A stretch of DNA of 64,000 nt from Flavobacterium cupriresistens (GCF_020911925.1 NZ_CP087134.1:3844001-3908000), one strand, 5' to 3'; counted from the stretch's first letter, positions 27,001 through 35,838 are shown. Notes: generated by a model from the letters alone, not told the origin. A program made the numbers and translations.

Positions 27001-27317
27001 TCTAATTTTCCTTTTTCTTTTCTTCCCATAGGCCATTTATACTCTAATGAGAGCTTTTCTGGCGGATAACCTTTTTGTAAAATTCTGTCAACACATTCTA
27101 AAACAACAAAGTTTTCGCTGTTCTCAAAGTTACTAGTTGTCAAGTCACCAAGTTTAATTTTTGTTCCGTAATCAATATTTTCCTTATCAAAGTCAACTTT
27201 GATTATATAGTCTTTGTGATTTTTATGTGCTTTATAGAAAATATTTTTCTCTCCTTCTTGCTGTTTAAAACCAAGAAAAGTAATGATTTCTTTTATTTCC
27301 GATATTTTGAGTTTCAT
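24060..27317 (-). CDS. Single-chain restriction-modification enzyme (type IIG-like: nuclease, N6-adenine methylase, specificity domain), 1085 aa
   Basis: Three functions lie in one chain. Residues about 85-190 form a type I R-like PD-(D/E)xK nuclease: Asp106 (GKLDILI), Glu121 and Lys123 (MIECKTWG). Residues about 370-690 form an HsdM-type N6-adenine methylase with GQFFTPVPIAKFIV, SAM motif DYAAGSGHF (about 442-450) and catalytic NPPYS (about 559-563). Residues about 925-1080 form one type I S-like target-recognition domain ending in a coiled coil (GNTPSKQDVSYW, WLNIPEFP, VKHVNLGVLKSFKIPHPP). No separate subunit is nearby. Start chosen at 27317; an ATG at 27356 lies inside the flanking repeat. 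The attC-like repeats on both sides suggest acquisition by transfer. Confidence 0.88.
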   Translation of the reverse strand: MKLKISEIKEIITFLGFKQQEGEKNIFYKAHKNHKDYIIKVDFDKENIDYGTKIKLGDLTTSNFENSENFVVLECVDRILQKGYPPEKLSLEYKWPMGRKEKGKLDILITNSDNKAYLMIECKTWGSEYENEKKKMQRDGGQLFSYFQQDKAAQYLCLYASRFNSGKIEFINDIVQVDEQWTVLSNQKEIFDHWNKNFKDNGIFESWANAYDIEIKALTRNRLKELTEEDSSRIFHQFAEILRHNVVSDKSNAFNKIFNLFLCKIVDEDCKPEEELSFQWLESDNNEELQKRLSDLYKKGMREYLTKEVTDYNDDQVSEKLYALDPDVREQIREMFTRVRLHKNNEFAFKEVFDEKSFLENASVVKEVVELLQPFQIRYGHKQQFLGDFFELLLSTGVKQEAGQFFTPVPIAKFIVSSLPMAELIKDKINNDETQFLPYIIDYAAGSGHFLTETMDEVQTIIENIDADKQRPSVRSKLKSWRESSFDWAYDYVYGIEADYRLVKTAKVSCFLNGDGLANVIHADGLDHFQKSIEYIGKLKEVNSDDSKDNGQFDILVANPPYSVSAFKNSLKNGDESFELFNKITDSSSEIECLFIERTKQLLKVGGFAGVILPSSILSKSGIYEDARDIIFKYFKIKSIVQFGKNTFADTGTTTSTFFMERRDNNDWKKIENYITKFFKSPKDLTINNIENAFSTYVENTFTNINIDDYISFISQNPNENVLEDEKFIEYKISFNELTEIKQFKQKKNFTDLDSKQQEQIINKMFFDKVISIEKIKILFFLLTYSQEVIIVNVGEKKAEKDFIGYEISKRRGYEGLKLYRTVDGTMKSKLYSETTKLDEKKVSTYIYKSFLNESLPIDSSLSKNVTRIELFNLMNFNAFHFEKELNLIPRKDVIFKTKWPLSPIKKLSIDIINGNTPSKQDVSYWSENDIPWLNIPEFPKDTIYVNSSNLYVSNKALEDRKVRIIPVNSVLISCTATIGRVAINTIQITTNQQINAIICNEEEIYPEYLGHFLNMYGYRMADLVNNPGVKHVNLGVLKSFKIPHPPKNIQQKIIDEITIIEKDVNMKSSILKTKRENVLKKYLE

Positions 27318-27350
27318 AGTTGTATTTAGGTTGTATTTTTTTTTAGGGTT

Positions 27351-27484
27351 GCCCATAAAGTTCTGGCGCTACAAGAGGTTTGGGATTAAAGATGCGAGTT
27401 TTTTCCATTATGCACAAATTTTCCAAGTACAAAACCATCTTTAAATTCAGTCAAATTACCAGATCTCTTGTAGCTGTTAGGCAC
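27351..27484 (-). repeat. attC-like repeat A, upstream of the R-M gene
   Basis: 134 bp bounded on the plus strand by GCCCATAAAG and GCTGTTAGGCAC. Just inside is a perfect 10-bp inverted repeat, GCTACAAGAG (27368-27377) and CTCTTGTAGC (27465-27474). This imperfect-palindrome layout with GTTAGGC and GCCCATAA(C)G cores matches the general plan of integron attC sites. The central part is the direct repeat of 23891-24028. Confidence 0.6.
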
Positions 27485-27486
27485 TG

Positions 27487-28551
27487 TTATTTTGTATATT
27501 CAATATTTCGTAGATATTTTATCCTTTTTTCTTTTCTTTCTTTTTGATTTGGAAATGATACATAAACAATTAATTCAATCCAGTTTTTTTTAGAATCAAG
27601 CACTTGTTCAAATTTTAAATTAGAAGAATTTAAATGATCAACATAATTTATATTGGAAAGGATTCCATTCTCGGTATATTTTTTTTCTTTACTTTCTATA
27701 ATTGTATCATAATTAGAATATTCTTTTGTTTGAATGATAATGTTTTTCGAATTATAAAATGTCTCTTTGTATAAACTTTTTAAGTTTTTTAAATTATCAA
27801 TTTCATATATTTCTTCTTTATTTTTACTTGTAACTTTTTCATAAGTGTCATGAGACAACAGTTTATTATCGTTACCATACGTCAACTTTTCATATTGAAA
27901 ATTACTTTTATCGTATTTGTATAGATATGTGTAATATATTGAATATTTGATGTCTTTTGAAGCTTCTTTAATCAAATTACCACTTTTGTCATATTCATAT
28001 GTATATTCATCAGTCTGGTTGTCATCGAAATCAAAAACTTTTTTATTACTAATTTTATTTGCAGAATTATACAGAGTTTTTATTGTCGAAATTTTATATC
28101 CTGGTTCTCCAAAATTTTCAGATAATGTAATATTCCCCTTTTTGTCTAAGTAGTTGTAAGTAACAAATTTTGTGGGTTCTTGACCAGAACCTGAACTTTT
28201 TTTGTTTTTCAATTCAGCTTTATTTTTGATAACGAAGTTATTTATAAACTCATTTATATCCTTACACTTGCATTCATAGGTTATAATTAAATTCTCTTTA
28301 TAAATATTTTTTTCTTGTTGTGGGGTTTGATACAAGAACTCGTTAGTGCTTTTAGTTAAAACTCTATTAATATTGTCATAAGTTAATTTTTCCACTAAAA
28401 TTTGTCTTTCTTTCAAATCGTTTTCAATTATTTGAAAAGTTTCATAGGATTTGATTTTACCAATTAGAGGAAAATAATGATGATATCCATACTGAGCAAA
28501 AGAGGCATTTGAAATTAACAAATAGAATATTAGAAATATTTTTGATTTCAT
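27487..28551 (-). CDS. Secreted hypothetical protein with YD-like repeats, 354 aa
   Basis: Start at 28551 gives a signal peptide (MKSKIFLIFYLLISNASFAQ). The mature part has recurrent YxYDKSGNLIKEAS-like stretches (about residues 190-235), similar to the YD/Rhs-type repeat units often found in Bacteroidota surface proteins; the rest is Lys/Asn-rich. Function not known. The gene is framed by perfect inverted nonamers on the minus strand, GTTAGGCAC (28606-28598) before it and GTGCCTAAC (27484-27476) after it, as expected for a gene cassette. Confidence 0.65.
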   Translation of the reverse strand: MKSKIFLIFYLLISNASFAQYGYHHYFPLIGKIKSYETFQIIENDLKERQILVEKLTYDNINRVLTKSTNEFLYQTPQQEKNIYKENLIITYECKCKDINEFINNFVIKNKAELKNKKSSGSGQEPTKFVTYNYLDKKGNITLSENFGEPGYKISTIKTLYNSANKISNKKVFDFDDNQTDEYTYEYDKSGNLIKEASKDIKYSIYYTYLYKYDKSNFQYEKLTYGNDNKLLSHDTYEKVTSKNKEEIYEIDNLKNLKSLYKETFYNSKNIIIQTKEYSNYDTIIESKEKKYTENGILSNINYVDHLNSSNLKFEQVLDSKKNWIELIVYVSFPNQKERKEKRIKYLRNIEYTK

Positions 28552-28597
28552 TTTTGTTTTTATCTTAGAAATAAATTCTTCATGGTTCTTTATAATA

Positions 28598-28623
28598 GTG
28601 CCTAACTTGTATATATGCCTAAT
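28598..28623 (-). repeat. Isolated core-site-like sequences upstream of the 354-aa gene
   Basis: GTGCCTAAC at 28598-28606 (minus: GTTAGGCAC) exactly mirrors the core at 27476-27484. A second, imperfect TGCCTAAT is at 28616-28623. No full repeat is attached. It could mark the insertion end of the cassette-like patch. Nine bases may match by chance, but the position on both sides of one gene is suggestive. Confidence 0.4.
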
Positions 28624-28907
28624 GATATCCAACTTATCTACTCTAAATTGGGTCGATATGTCTGATAAATATTAGTATTAACTCTCTTTCAAAAATAGGA
28701 TTATTATTTCATAAATCATCAAACGAACTTTTTATTTGTTGAATACTTTTCGTACTAAGATGGGTGTAAATTTAGATGGTCTTACTGCTTTAATGACCTA
28801 ATAATTCTTGTATAAATCCCGATCATACGGATTTGTAATCTTTGTCCGCAAAGTATATTTTAACAGATTAAAAAAAGAAAATACAGTTTTTAACTAACTA
28901 GTAAAAA

Positions 28908-28942
28908 TCAAAATCCCATTTCTAACGAAATGGGATTTTTTA
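28908..28942 (-). terminator. Terminator of the amino-acid permease gene
   Basis: A 12-bp perfect stem, AAATCCCATTTC (28911-28922) and GAAATGGGATTT (28927-28938), with T-rich sequence on both sides. It lies 11 bp after the permease stop codon. Confidence 0.8.
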
Positions 28943-28952
28943 AAAAAACCAC

Positions 28953-30377
28953 CTATTTTTTCGTTTTAGAAACCTTATAAAATACAAATAAAATCCCCAA
29001 CCAAATAGGAATTAATTCTACAGATATCTTCATATTCGTAATCCACATAATGGCTAAAATACCTAATAAAAACACAAAACAGATGTAATTGCTTACTGGG
29101 TAAAATATAGAAGCAAATTTAGTTTTTGTGTTTTCTTTGTCTTTCGCACGTCTAAATTGTAGATGGGTATATGAAATCATAACCCAGTTAATAATCAAGC
29201 AAGACACCACTAAAGACATTAAAATGCTAAAAGCTTCTTCTGGAATTACTTTATTTACTACAATACAGATCGCTGCAAAACAGGAAGAAATTAAAATAGC
29301 ATTAACAGGTACTGATTGTTTGTTCAGCTTCTTTAAAAACTTTGGCGCATTGCCTTGATCTGCTAAACCAAATAACATTCGTGAGTTGCTGTATACACTG
29401 CTATTGTATACGGATAAAGCGGCGGTTAATACAATTAAATTAAGCACATTGGCTATAAGGCTGGTGAAAAATATTTTCTTGCCAAAGAGCTCAAACTCCA
29501 TTCCGTTTAAATTTTGAAAAACCATTACAAACGGACTGCTGTCTGTAGTAATTTGCTGCCAAGGCGACAAAGCAAATAAAATGACCAATGCTCCAACATA
29601 AAATATAAGGATTCTATAAATAACCTGATTGGTTGCTTTTGGAATGTTCTTTTCCGGATTTTCGGCCTCTGCAGCGGTAATTCCAATGAGTTCTAAACCT
29701 CCAAAGGAGAACATAATCAGTGCCATTGCGGCCAATAAACCTTGAAAATCACCAGTTGCTGTTTTTTCAAAGAAACCTTTTGGAAAGAAACCACCATCGT
29801 TGTATAAATTATGAATCGTAGCGTGCTCTCCTCCTGTTCCACTTATCAGTAGATAAATACCAAAAAGAATCATGGCAATAATGGCAACCACTTTTATAAT
29901 TGAAAACCAAAATTCTGTTTCTCCATACACTTTTACGGAAGCAAAATTTAAAGCGTTAATAATCAGGAAGAAAAATAAACTGGATGCCCACAAGGGAATT
30001 TCAGGCCACCAAAACTGCACATAAACTCCAATAGCTGTAAGTTCGGCCATACTAACTAAAATATACAAAATCCAATAATTCCAACCTGATGCAAAACCTG
30101 CAAAAGAACCACAATATTTATAGGCAAAATAGCTAAAACTTCCTGATACCGGTTCTTCAACAACCATTTCACCAAGTTGTCTCATTATAAAAAAAGCAAT
30201 AATTCCGGCAATCGCATATCCTAAAATAACAGATGGCCCTGCTAATACGGCTGCTGGACCAATACCGAGGAAAAGACCTGTTCCTATCGATCCGCCTAAG
30301 GCAATTAACTGAATGTGTCGGTTAGTTAGTCCGCGTTTAAGTTGATTCTCTTGTACAGTATCTTGATTATTTTTCAC
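28953..30377 (-). CDS. Amino-acid permease (APC superfamily), 474 aa
   Basis: Twelve-TM amino acid:proton symporter of the AAT family (AroP/ProY/PheP-like). The N-terminal signature LKRGLTNRHIQLIALGGSIGTGLFLGIG (about residues 13-40) is the substrate-binding unwound TM1 region. LGEMVVEEPVSGSFSYFAYKYCG marks TM3, and FSFGGLELIGITAAEAENPEKNIPKA the conserved TM6 and following loop. Length is normal. Which amino acid it carries cannot be told. It stands alone with its own terminator. Confidence 0.9.
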   Translation of the reverse strand: MKNNQDTVQENQLKRGLTNRHIQLIALGGSIGTGLFLGIGPAAVLAGPSVILGYAIAGIIAFFIMRQLGEMVVEEPVSGSFSYFAYKYCGSFAGFASGWNYWILYILVSMAELTAIGVYVQFWWPEIPLWASSLFFFLIINALNFASVKVYGETEFWFSIIKVVAIIAMILFGIYLLISGTGGEHATIHNLYNDGGFFPKGFFEKTATGDFQGLLAAMALIMFSFGGLELIGITAAEAENPEKNIPKATNQVIYRILIFYVGALVILFALSPWQQITTDSSPFVMVFQNLNGMEFELFGKKIFFTSLIANVLNLIVLTAALSVYNSSVYSNSRMLFGLADQGNAPKFLKKLNKQSVPVNAILISSCFAAICIVVNKVIPEEAFSILMSLVVSCLIINWVMISYTHLQFRRAKDKENTKTKFASIFYPVSNYICFVFLLGILAIMWITNMKISVELIPIWLGILFVFYKVSKTKK

Positions 30378-30834
30378 AAATTAGATTTTTAAAGGGATTA
30401 GATGTATTCAGAAATGTATAAAAAGCGAAGATAAGTTAAAAAAGGAATCCTACAAAGCATCGTTGTGTCGCAGCTGTCAGAATCCAATATAAATATTTAA
30501 TTTTAAAAGTTACACTGCTAATTTACAGAGTGGTTCAAACAGAGTTTAATACGATGTAACTAACTGATTATTTTGCATATATAATGCTTTAATCCTAGTC
30601 AAAGTTTAATGAATTATCTTGTGAAATTTTCTTAAAAATCATTTGATATTTCATGTTTAGACCTTTAACTCCTGTTGCCCCTACGAAGTCGGGTGACTTC
30701 AAATAGTGGGTATTAAAAACAGAAGAGACGACCAGCAGATCGTCTCTTTATACTATTTAAAAAATTATAATTTATTTTCTCTTTCACTGATTTACATGGC
30801 TCTTGTGCAAAAACACCTAATCGGAGACCATTAT
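30378..30834. other. Intergenic region with terminator of the downstream minus-strand gene
   Basis: About 460 bp. It holds a hairpin (AGAGACGA 30724-30731, TCGTCTCT 30740-30747) that terminates the large T9SS gene on the minus strand, and a small palindrome GAAGTCGGGTGACTTC at 30685-30700. No coding signal. Confidence 0.55.
30724..30747 (-). terminator. Terminator of the delta-60/HYR gene
   Basis: AGAGACGA/TCGTCTCT stem with an 8-base loop. On the minus strand it is followed by TCTGTTTTTAAT. It sits about 90 bp after the stop codon at 30835. Confidence 0.55.
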
Positions 30835-33800
30835 TTAATCTTTAATCACTTTTTTCGTTACAGTTCCCATATCATTTGAAACTCGAAATAAATAGACACC
30901 AACTGGTAAATTAGATACATTTAATTTGGTAGATATCGTTTTTAATTCTTTCGTAATAAGAAGATTCCCTGTTACATCAAAAACATCCAATTTGGCGCTA
31001 TTTAGTATATTCACCTCAATTGTTATGAAATCTTTAACCGGATTTGGATACAATTTGAATGAGTCTTGCAAAGTAAAATCTTTTGTTGCCAGAACTGCAA
31101 CATCAAAACAGGTACTTGTAGCTGTACAGCTATTTTTAGTAACCTCTACCGCATAGCTTCCTAATTGCTTTGGTGTAAAAGTGGGATTATTTTCGTTTGG
31201 GATGGCTGTAAATACTCCATTATTACAGGTTAGCCACTTATAAGTTGCCGCTGTTTCGGCAACAGTTAATTTACCTTCATTGTAAGAAACTGTTACATCA
31301 AGACCTTTTATTGTTACTAGTTGTGTTGCTGTGGCTGTATTGTTGCTTCTGTCTTTTACAATCCAGGTTACAGTTGTGTTTCCTATAGGGAAATTTGCCG
31401 GCGCATCATTCGTAACTGAAGCAACTGAGCAATTATCGGCAGTTATTGGATTTCCCAATGCGATTCCTGCTGCTTTACAGTTAAACGTGGTATTTGATAC
31501 TATTGCTGCAGGAGCGGTAATTGTTGGCGGTGTTACATCTTTTACTGTTACTATTTGGGTGGCCGTTGCACTATTATTGCTTTTGTCTTTTACGGTCCAG
31601 GTTACGATTGTAGTTCCTAGTGAGTAAAATTTTGGAGCATTACTAGTTACAGAAGCTACTGAACAATTATCTGCCGTTACCGGAGTTCCTAAAACGACAT
31701 CTGTTGCTGATAGTGTGCAACCTGCAGCAGTCAGATTCACCGTTACAGCAGTTGGAGCTGTAATAGTTGGTAAAGTAACGTCTTTTACCGTTATGGTCTG
31801 AGCAGCTGTTGCAACATTACCGCTTGCATCTTTTACGGTCCAGATCACCGTTGTATTTCCTACAGGAAAAACAGCAGGAGCATTATTGGTTACTGAAGCT
31901 ACGTTACAGTTGTCTGATGTTATGGGAGTTCCCAGTACAACAGCTGTTGCTGTACAATCTAAATTGGCGTTGACTGTTACAGCTGCCGGAGCAGTTATAA
32001 TAGGTCTTTCAATATCAGAATCTGTGATTATTATAAAATTCTTAGTTATCGTTGCCGATTCACTATCTATTATTTTACAAGAATAATTTCCAGCCACTAA
32101 TCCGGTAATTTCCGGCGTTGTTGCTCCATTAGACCAAAGGTAGGTATAAGGTGCTTTTCCTTCATTAACAGAAACTATAGATGCCGAACCTGTAGCACTG
32201 TCAAGGCAAGTAACATTGGTTTGGATCGTTGTTGCGTTTAGAGGCGTAAAATAGGTACCCTTCAGGCGAATGAAATAAGAGGAAGTAAAACTCTTATAAG
32301 AAGAAAACACGCCACTAACATTAATTTTTCCATCTGGAAATAATGAAATAGAGTAAATCGGAGCTACAAATTGGTTTCCTGTATCAAATGAAGCATCTAT
32401 ACTTCCATCAGAATTTAAACGGGTTAAACGGTTTTGCGCAATTCCTTGAAAAGTATCAAACTCCCCTCCTACAAGTATTTTTCCATCAGGTTGTAAAACC
32501 AAAGAACTAATTTCAATACCATATCCTGTTCGTACACTTTCAGATCCAATGGACTGATTAAAAGAAGGGTCTTTACTCCCATCTGAATTTAAACGAACCA
32601 GGTAATTTTGATAATTTCCGGTAGTAGGTGAGAAAAGACCGGCCACCAGTATTTTTCCATCAGGCTGCAAAGTTATTTTTTGAACATTAATCGCCAAATT
32701 GTATAAAGTTCCGATATCAAACGAAGTGTCTTGGCTTCCATCCGGATTTAAACGAACCAAATATTTTTGAGGAATTGGATTAAGAGTAGTAAATGACCCT
32801 CCTACCAGTATTTTGCCATCGGGTTGTGCTACTATAGAAGAAATTATTCCTTTAGATAAATCAAAACTATTTCCGGCTGTAAAAGAAACATCGTTAGTAC
32901 CATCAATATTCAAACGAAATAATCTTCTAACAGGGAGATACGGATAACTATCAACAAAAGCACTTATGATTATCTTTCCATTGGGCTGCAAAGCTATAAC
33001 TTCAACATCATATTCAGATGATCTAAGGAAAGAAGTATCACGCGAACCATCAGGATTTAATCTAACCAGGGCATTTCTGCCTGAATTCCCGAAGTTAGTA
33101 AATTTACCTCTTATCAATATTTTTCCATCAGCCTGTAATAGTATCGATTGAACTTCATCATTGAATTCAGCCGGCGGGTTAAATGAAGTGTCCTTGCTTC
33201 CATCAAGGTTTATGCGAATCAGTTTTTTTTGTGTAACTCCCTGAAAATTGTCAAAATATCCTCCTATCAAGGTTTTTCCGTCACCTTGCACGGCTGAGCA
33301 CTGCACAGCTGCGTCAAAACCTGTGTCTTTGTTAAAAGAAGAATCTCTGCTTCCATTGGCATTTAAGCAAACTATACCTTTCTCAATAATCTTATTGCAA
33401 TAGTTAAATTTACCGCCAATAAGGATTCTTCCATCATTTAAAATAGCTGTAGCCAAAACGTCTGCATTTGCTTTTCCTGTAAGAAGATTTGCTCCATCAT
33501 AAAAAGAAGCGATTGAAAAAGTACTATCTTGACTTCCGTCCGAATTAAAACGATAGACACCATCATCACCGGAAGAATTATTAGGCTTATAAAAACTTGC
33601 AATTAGTTTTCCATCAGGCTGGAGGGACATATTACTTGCATATTCATAATTCATATATGCAAAATTAATTGGATTAGTAAATGAAGTGTCATTGCTGCCG
33701 TCGGGATTTAAACGAATTAAATATTTCTGAGCCACTCCCTGATAAGTTCTAAAGCCGCCACTAGCGATTATTTTTCCGTCACTTTGTATTAAAACAGAAT

Positions 33801-34521
33801 ATACGTAATTACCAACAAAGCCAGTTCCTGTATTAAACGAAGTATCTTTGGAACCATCTACATTCAAACGAATTAAATATTGCTGAGCCACATCCTGAAA
33901 CGTACTAAACTTGCCACTTACAACTATTTTTCCATCAGATTGAACGGCGACAGCAGTAATATCATTATCAAATCCGTTGCCTATATTAAAGGCTGTATCA
34001 AGGCTTCCATCGGCATTCAAACGAATCAATCGTCTCTGTGGCGTAGAATATATCTTTTTATTAGCTACAAGTATTTTTCCATCAGATTGAACTGTTATAG
34101 CACTCACAGAAACCGAACTTTCGCCCACACCTCCTCCAAATAGAAAAGAAGTATCTTTACTTCCGTCTGCATTTAAACGTATTACACGAGATTGTTCAAC
34201 GTTATCGTTTCCTCCTACCAATAATTTTCCATCAGACTGCAAAGCGATAGATTTTACAGTAAAACGAGTAATATCCTCGTTATAAACAAAAGTCGGATCC
34301 AGGCTTCCGTCAGGGTTAATACGAACCAATCCATTAGTTCTCTTACTCCTAAAGACAGCAGCTCCTTTTATGATTATTTTACCGTCAGGTTGGGTTACGA
34401 TACATTCTACCAAACCGCCAAATCCGGGTGAAGGTCCAAAATGGTGCTCCACATCAGCAGCGTTTTGAGCAAATAGTATTAAAGATTTTAGAATAAAAAA
34501 AAAGAGTAGAGTTTTTTTCAC
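30835..34521 (-). CDS. Secreted delta-60 repeat / HYR protein with T9SS type A sorting domain, 1228 aa
   Basis: Signal peptide to about residue 19 (FILKSLILFAQ). Residues about 30-790 are a long array of delta-60 repeats, each reading roughly LQxDGKILVGG-F followed by RLNxDGSxDTSF, probably one or two beta-propellers. A SprB-like repeat follows (about 795-860, PYTYLWSNGATTPEITGLVAGNY). Then come three HYR domains (about 885-1110, each ITAPxAVTVN...DNCxVASVTxxAPxxFPVGxTTVxWTVKDxSxN), nearly repeated at DNA level in 31300-32000. The end (about 1160-1228, FKLYPNPVKDFITIEV...GVYLFRV...KKVIKD) is the type A signal for export by the type IX system. Cell-surface adhesin or scaffold is inferred. Confidence 0.9.
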   Translation of the reverse strand: MKKTLLFFFILKSLILFAQNAADVEHHFGPSPGFGGLVECIVTQPDGKIIIKGAAVFRSKRTNGLVRINPDGSLDPTFVYNEDITRFTVKSIALQSDGKLLVGGNDNVEQSRVIRLNADGSKDTSFLFGGGVGESSVSVSAITVQSDGKILVANKKIYSTPQRRLIRLNADGSLDTAFNIGNGFDNDITAVAVQSDGKIVVSGKFSTFQDVAQQYLIRLNVDGSKDTSFNTGTGFVGNYVYSVLIQSDGKIIASGGFRTYQGVAQKYLIRLNPDGSNDTSFTNPINFAYMNYEYASNMSLQPDGKLIASFYKPNNSSGDDGVYRFNSDGSQDSTFSIASFYDGANLLTGKANADVLATAILNDGRILIGGKFNYCNKIIEKGIVCLNANGSRDSSFNKDTGFDAAVQCSAVQGDGKTLIGGYFDNFQGVTQKKLIRINLDGSKDTSFNPPAEFNDEVQSILLQADGKILIRGKFTNFGNSGRNALVRLNPDGSRDTSFLRSSEYDVEVIALQPNGKIIISAFVDSYPYLPVRRLFRLNIDGTNDVSFTAGNSFDLSKGIISSIVAQPDGKILVGGSFTTLNPIPQKYLVRLNPDGSQDTSFDIGTLYNLAINVQKITLQPDGKILVAGLFSPTTGNYQNYLVRLNSDGSKDPSFNQSIGSESVRTGYGIEISSLVLQPDGKILVGGEFDTFQGIAQNRLTRLNSDGSIDASFDTGNQFVAPIYSISLFPDGKINVSGVFSSYKSFTSSYFIRLKGTYFTPLNATTIQTNVTCLDSATGSASIVSVNEGKAPYTYLWSNGATTPEITGLVAGNYSCKIIDSESATITKNFIIITDSDIERPIITAPAAVTVNANLDCTATAVVLGTPITSDNCNVASVTNNAPAVFPVGNTTVIWTVKDASGNVATAAQTITVKDVTLPTITAPTAVTVNLTAAGCTLSATDVVLGTPVTADNCSVASVTSNAPKFYSLGTTIVTWTVKDKSNNSATATQIVTVKDVTPPTITAPAAIVSNTTFNCKAAGIALGNPITADNCSVASVTNDAPANFPIGNTTVTWIVKDRSNNTATATQLVTIKGLDVTVSYNEGKLTVAETAATYKWLTCNNGVFTAIPNENNPTFTPKQLGSYAVEVTKNSCTATSTCFDVAVLATKDFTLQDSFKLYPNPVKDFITIEVNILNSAKLDVFDVTGNLLITKELKTISTKLNVSNLPVGVYLFRVSNDMGTVTKKVIKD

Positions 34522-34944
34522 TTAAATAGGTTTTTAAAATGTTATAGCTAAAACAATAGGTTCAAAAGATGAATCTTAAAAAACTAACAAACATAAGAAA
34601 AAACTTTTCTTTAGATTTTATATTGATAAATAATTTGTTAAAAAACAAACATTTTACAATAGTTTGATAAGTGTTTTAACTTATTCTTTCTTAAATCTAG
34701 CAGCCGTTATAGATGCGCAATGCTTAAATCAAATTATAACTTACTTAAAAACGGTTGTAATCCCTTTAGGACTGCGAAGGACAAAATTTTCAAAGAAATC
34801 TGAAGTTTTTTTGTTCTCCTTTTTTATACTTTCTTTACTAACTTTGTGTGTACAGAATTCAAATCTGCGCTAAAGACTGTGATCAGGTAAATACTTTTTT
34901 CTTTCAAATCAAGTTCCATAAATTTTAAAAAATAAAAAAACGAA
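34522..34944. other. Divergent intergenic region with one promoter-like box
   Basis: 423 bp between the divergent T9SS gene and NIPSNAP gene. On the plus strand TAACTTTG (34839-34846) fits TAnnTTTG, about 100 bp before the NIPSNAP start. Several T-tracts, no coding signal I trust, no clear hairpin. Confidence 0.4.
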
Positions 34945-35637
34945 ATGAAGCATACACAACAAGAAAACGATAAGGAAATTACTGTTTTAGAACTTCGTAA
35001 TTATTTACTAAAGCCCAATAAACTAAACGATTTTGAAGAATATTTCAATAATCATTTTGTAACCCCAATGGCTGAACTGGAAGGCTTTACTCTGGGACAA
35101 TTTAAAATTAATAATGTAAATGATCGATTTGTTTGGCTACGTGGGTTTGAAGACATGAAAACAAGAGTAAACTTCTTAAATGATTTTTATATCAACAGTA
35201 CAACATGGAAAAATTTTGGACAAGGCGCAAATGCTATGATGATAAATTCAGATCACGTGCATTTACTAAAGCCATTAGAAAAAAGTACCACTCTTGACTT
35301 TTTAGACATAAATGAAGGGATAGTACTTATAGATTTTTATATCTGCAATAGCACTTTAAATAAGGTTATTGATCTATTTAAAACTACATACATTCCGTTT
35401 TTAAAATCTTTGAATATTAGCGACCTATCCCTTTGGGTCAGCGAAATGCAAGAAAATGATTTTCCGAGACTTCCCGTTTTTCAAGACAAAAATCTTTTGG
35501 TAACAATTACAAAGTATAAAGATTTGGCTGAATACGAAAAAAAGCAAAAATTGATTGCAGAAATGAATATAGAGCTAAAAATAGCGCTACAGGAATTAGT
35601 AACAATTCATAGCAATTTAGTGCTTGAAAAAATCTAA
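34945..35637 (+). CDS. NIPSNAP family protein, 230 aa
   Basis: Two tandem dimeric alpha-beta-barrel (ferredoxin-like) units of the NIPSNAP type. The first (about residues 10-110) contains VLELRNYLLKPNKLNDFEEYFNNHF, the conserved start 'ELR.Y.LKPG' of the family, and FVWLRGFEDMKTR. The second (about 120-230) begins IVLIDFYICNS. Function of bacterial members is unknown. The gene is alone on the plus strand and is followed by a hairpin terminator at 35752-35779. Confidence 0.8.
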   Translation: MKHTQQENDKEITVLELRNYLLKPNKLNDFEEYFNNHFVTPMAELEGFTLGQFKINNVNDRFVWLRGFEDMKTRVNFLNDFYINSTTWKNFGQGANAMMINSDHVHLLKPLEKSTTLDFLDINEGIVLIDFYICNSTLNKVIDLFKTTYIPFLKSLNISDLSLWVSEMQENDFPRLPVFQDKNLLVTITKYKDLAEYEKKQKLIAEMNIELKIALQELVTIHSNLVLEKI

Positions 35638-35750
35638 GGGGATTTGGGGGTTGTTAGGTTAGGTTCTGTAATGCTTGTTATCTTAGTAAACGACTACAAG
35701 TTTAAGGGAAACCATTTCGGATATCTAAACAATACTTAAGTCACGAAACT

Positions 35751-35783
35751 AAAAGCTCAATTCTTTCGAATTGAGCTTTTTTT
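35751..35783 (+). terminator. Bidirectional terminator between convergent genes
   Basis: AAAGCTCAATTC (35752-35763) pairs with GAATTGAGCTTT (35768-35779), then TTTT. Nearly the same stem as at 4571-4600 and 39265-39296. It serves the NIPSNAP gene, with the minus-strand 1050-aa gene converging from the other side. The preceding AAGTCACGAAACTAA also recalls the interspersed repeat. Confidence 0.8.
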
Positions 35784-35838
35784 ATGATCTAATTTTATTC
35801 TGCAGTTTTAGCTTTAAATAATCAGCCAATTGTTCTTT

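Noticed and set aside
31331..32086. Plus-strand hydrophobic open frames across the HYR region
   Set aside because: They are antisense to the repeated HYR domains; the repeated composition creates them.
34664..34873. 69-aa plus-strand open frame before the NIPSNAP gene
   Set aside because: It lies in AT-rich intergenic sequence over the promoter-like box, with no family features.
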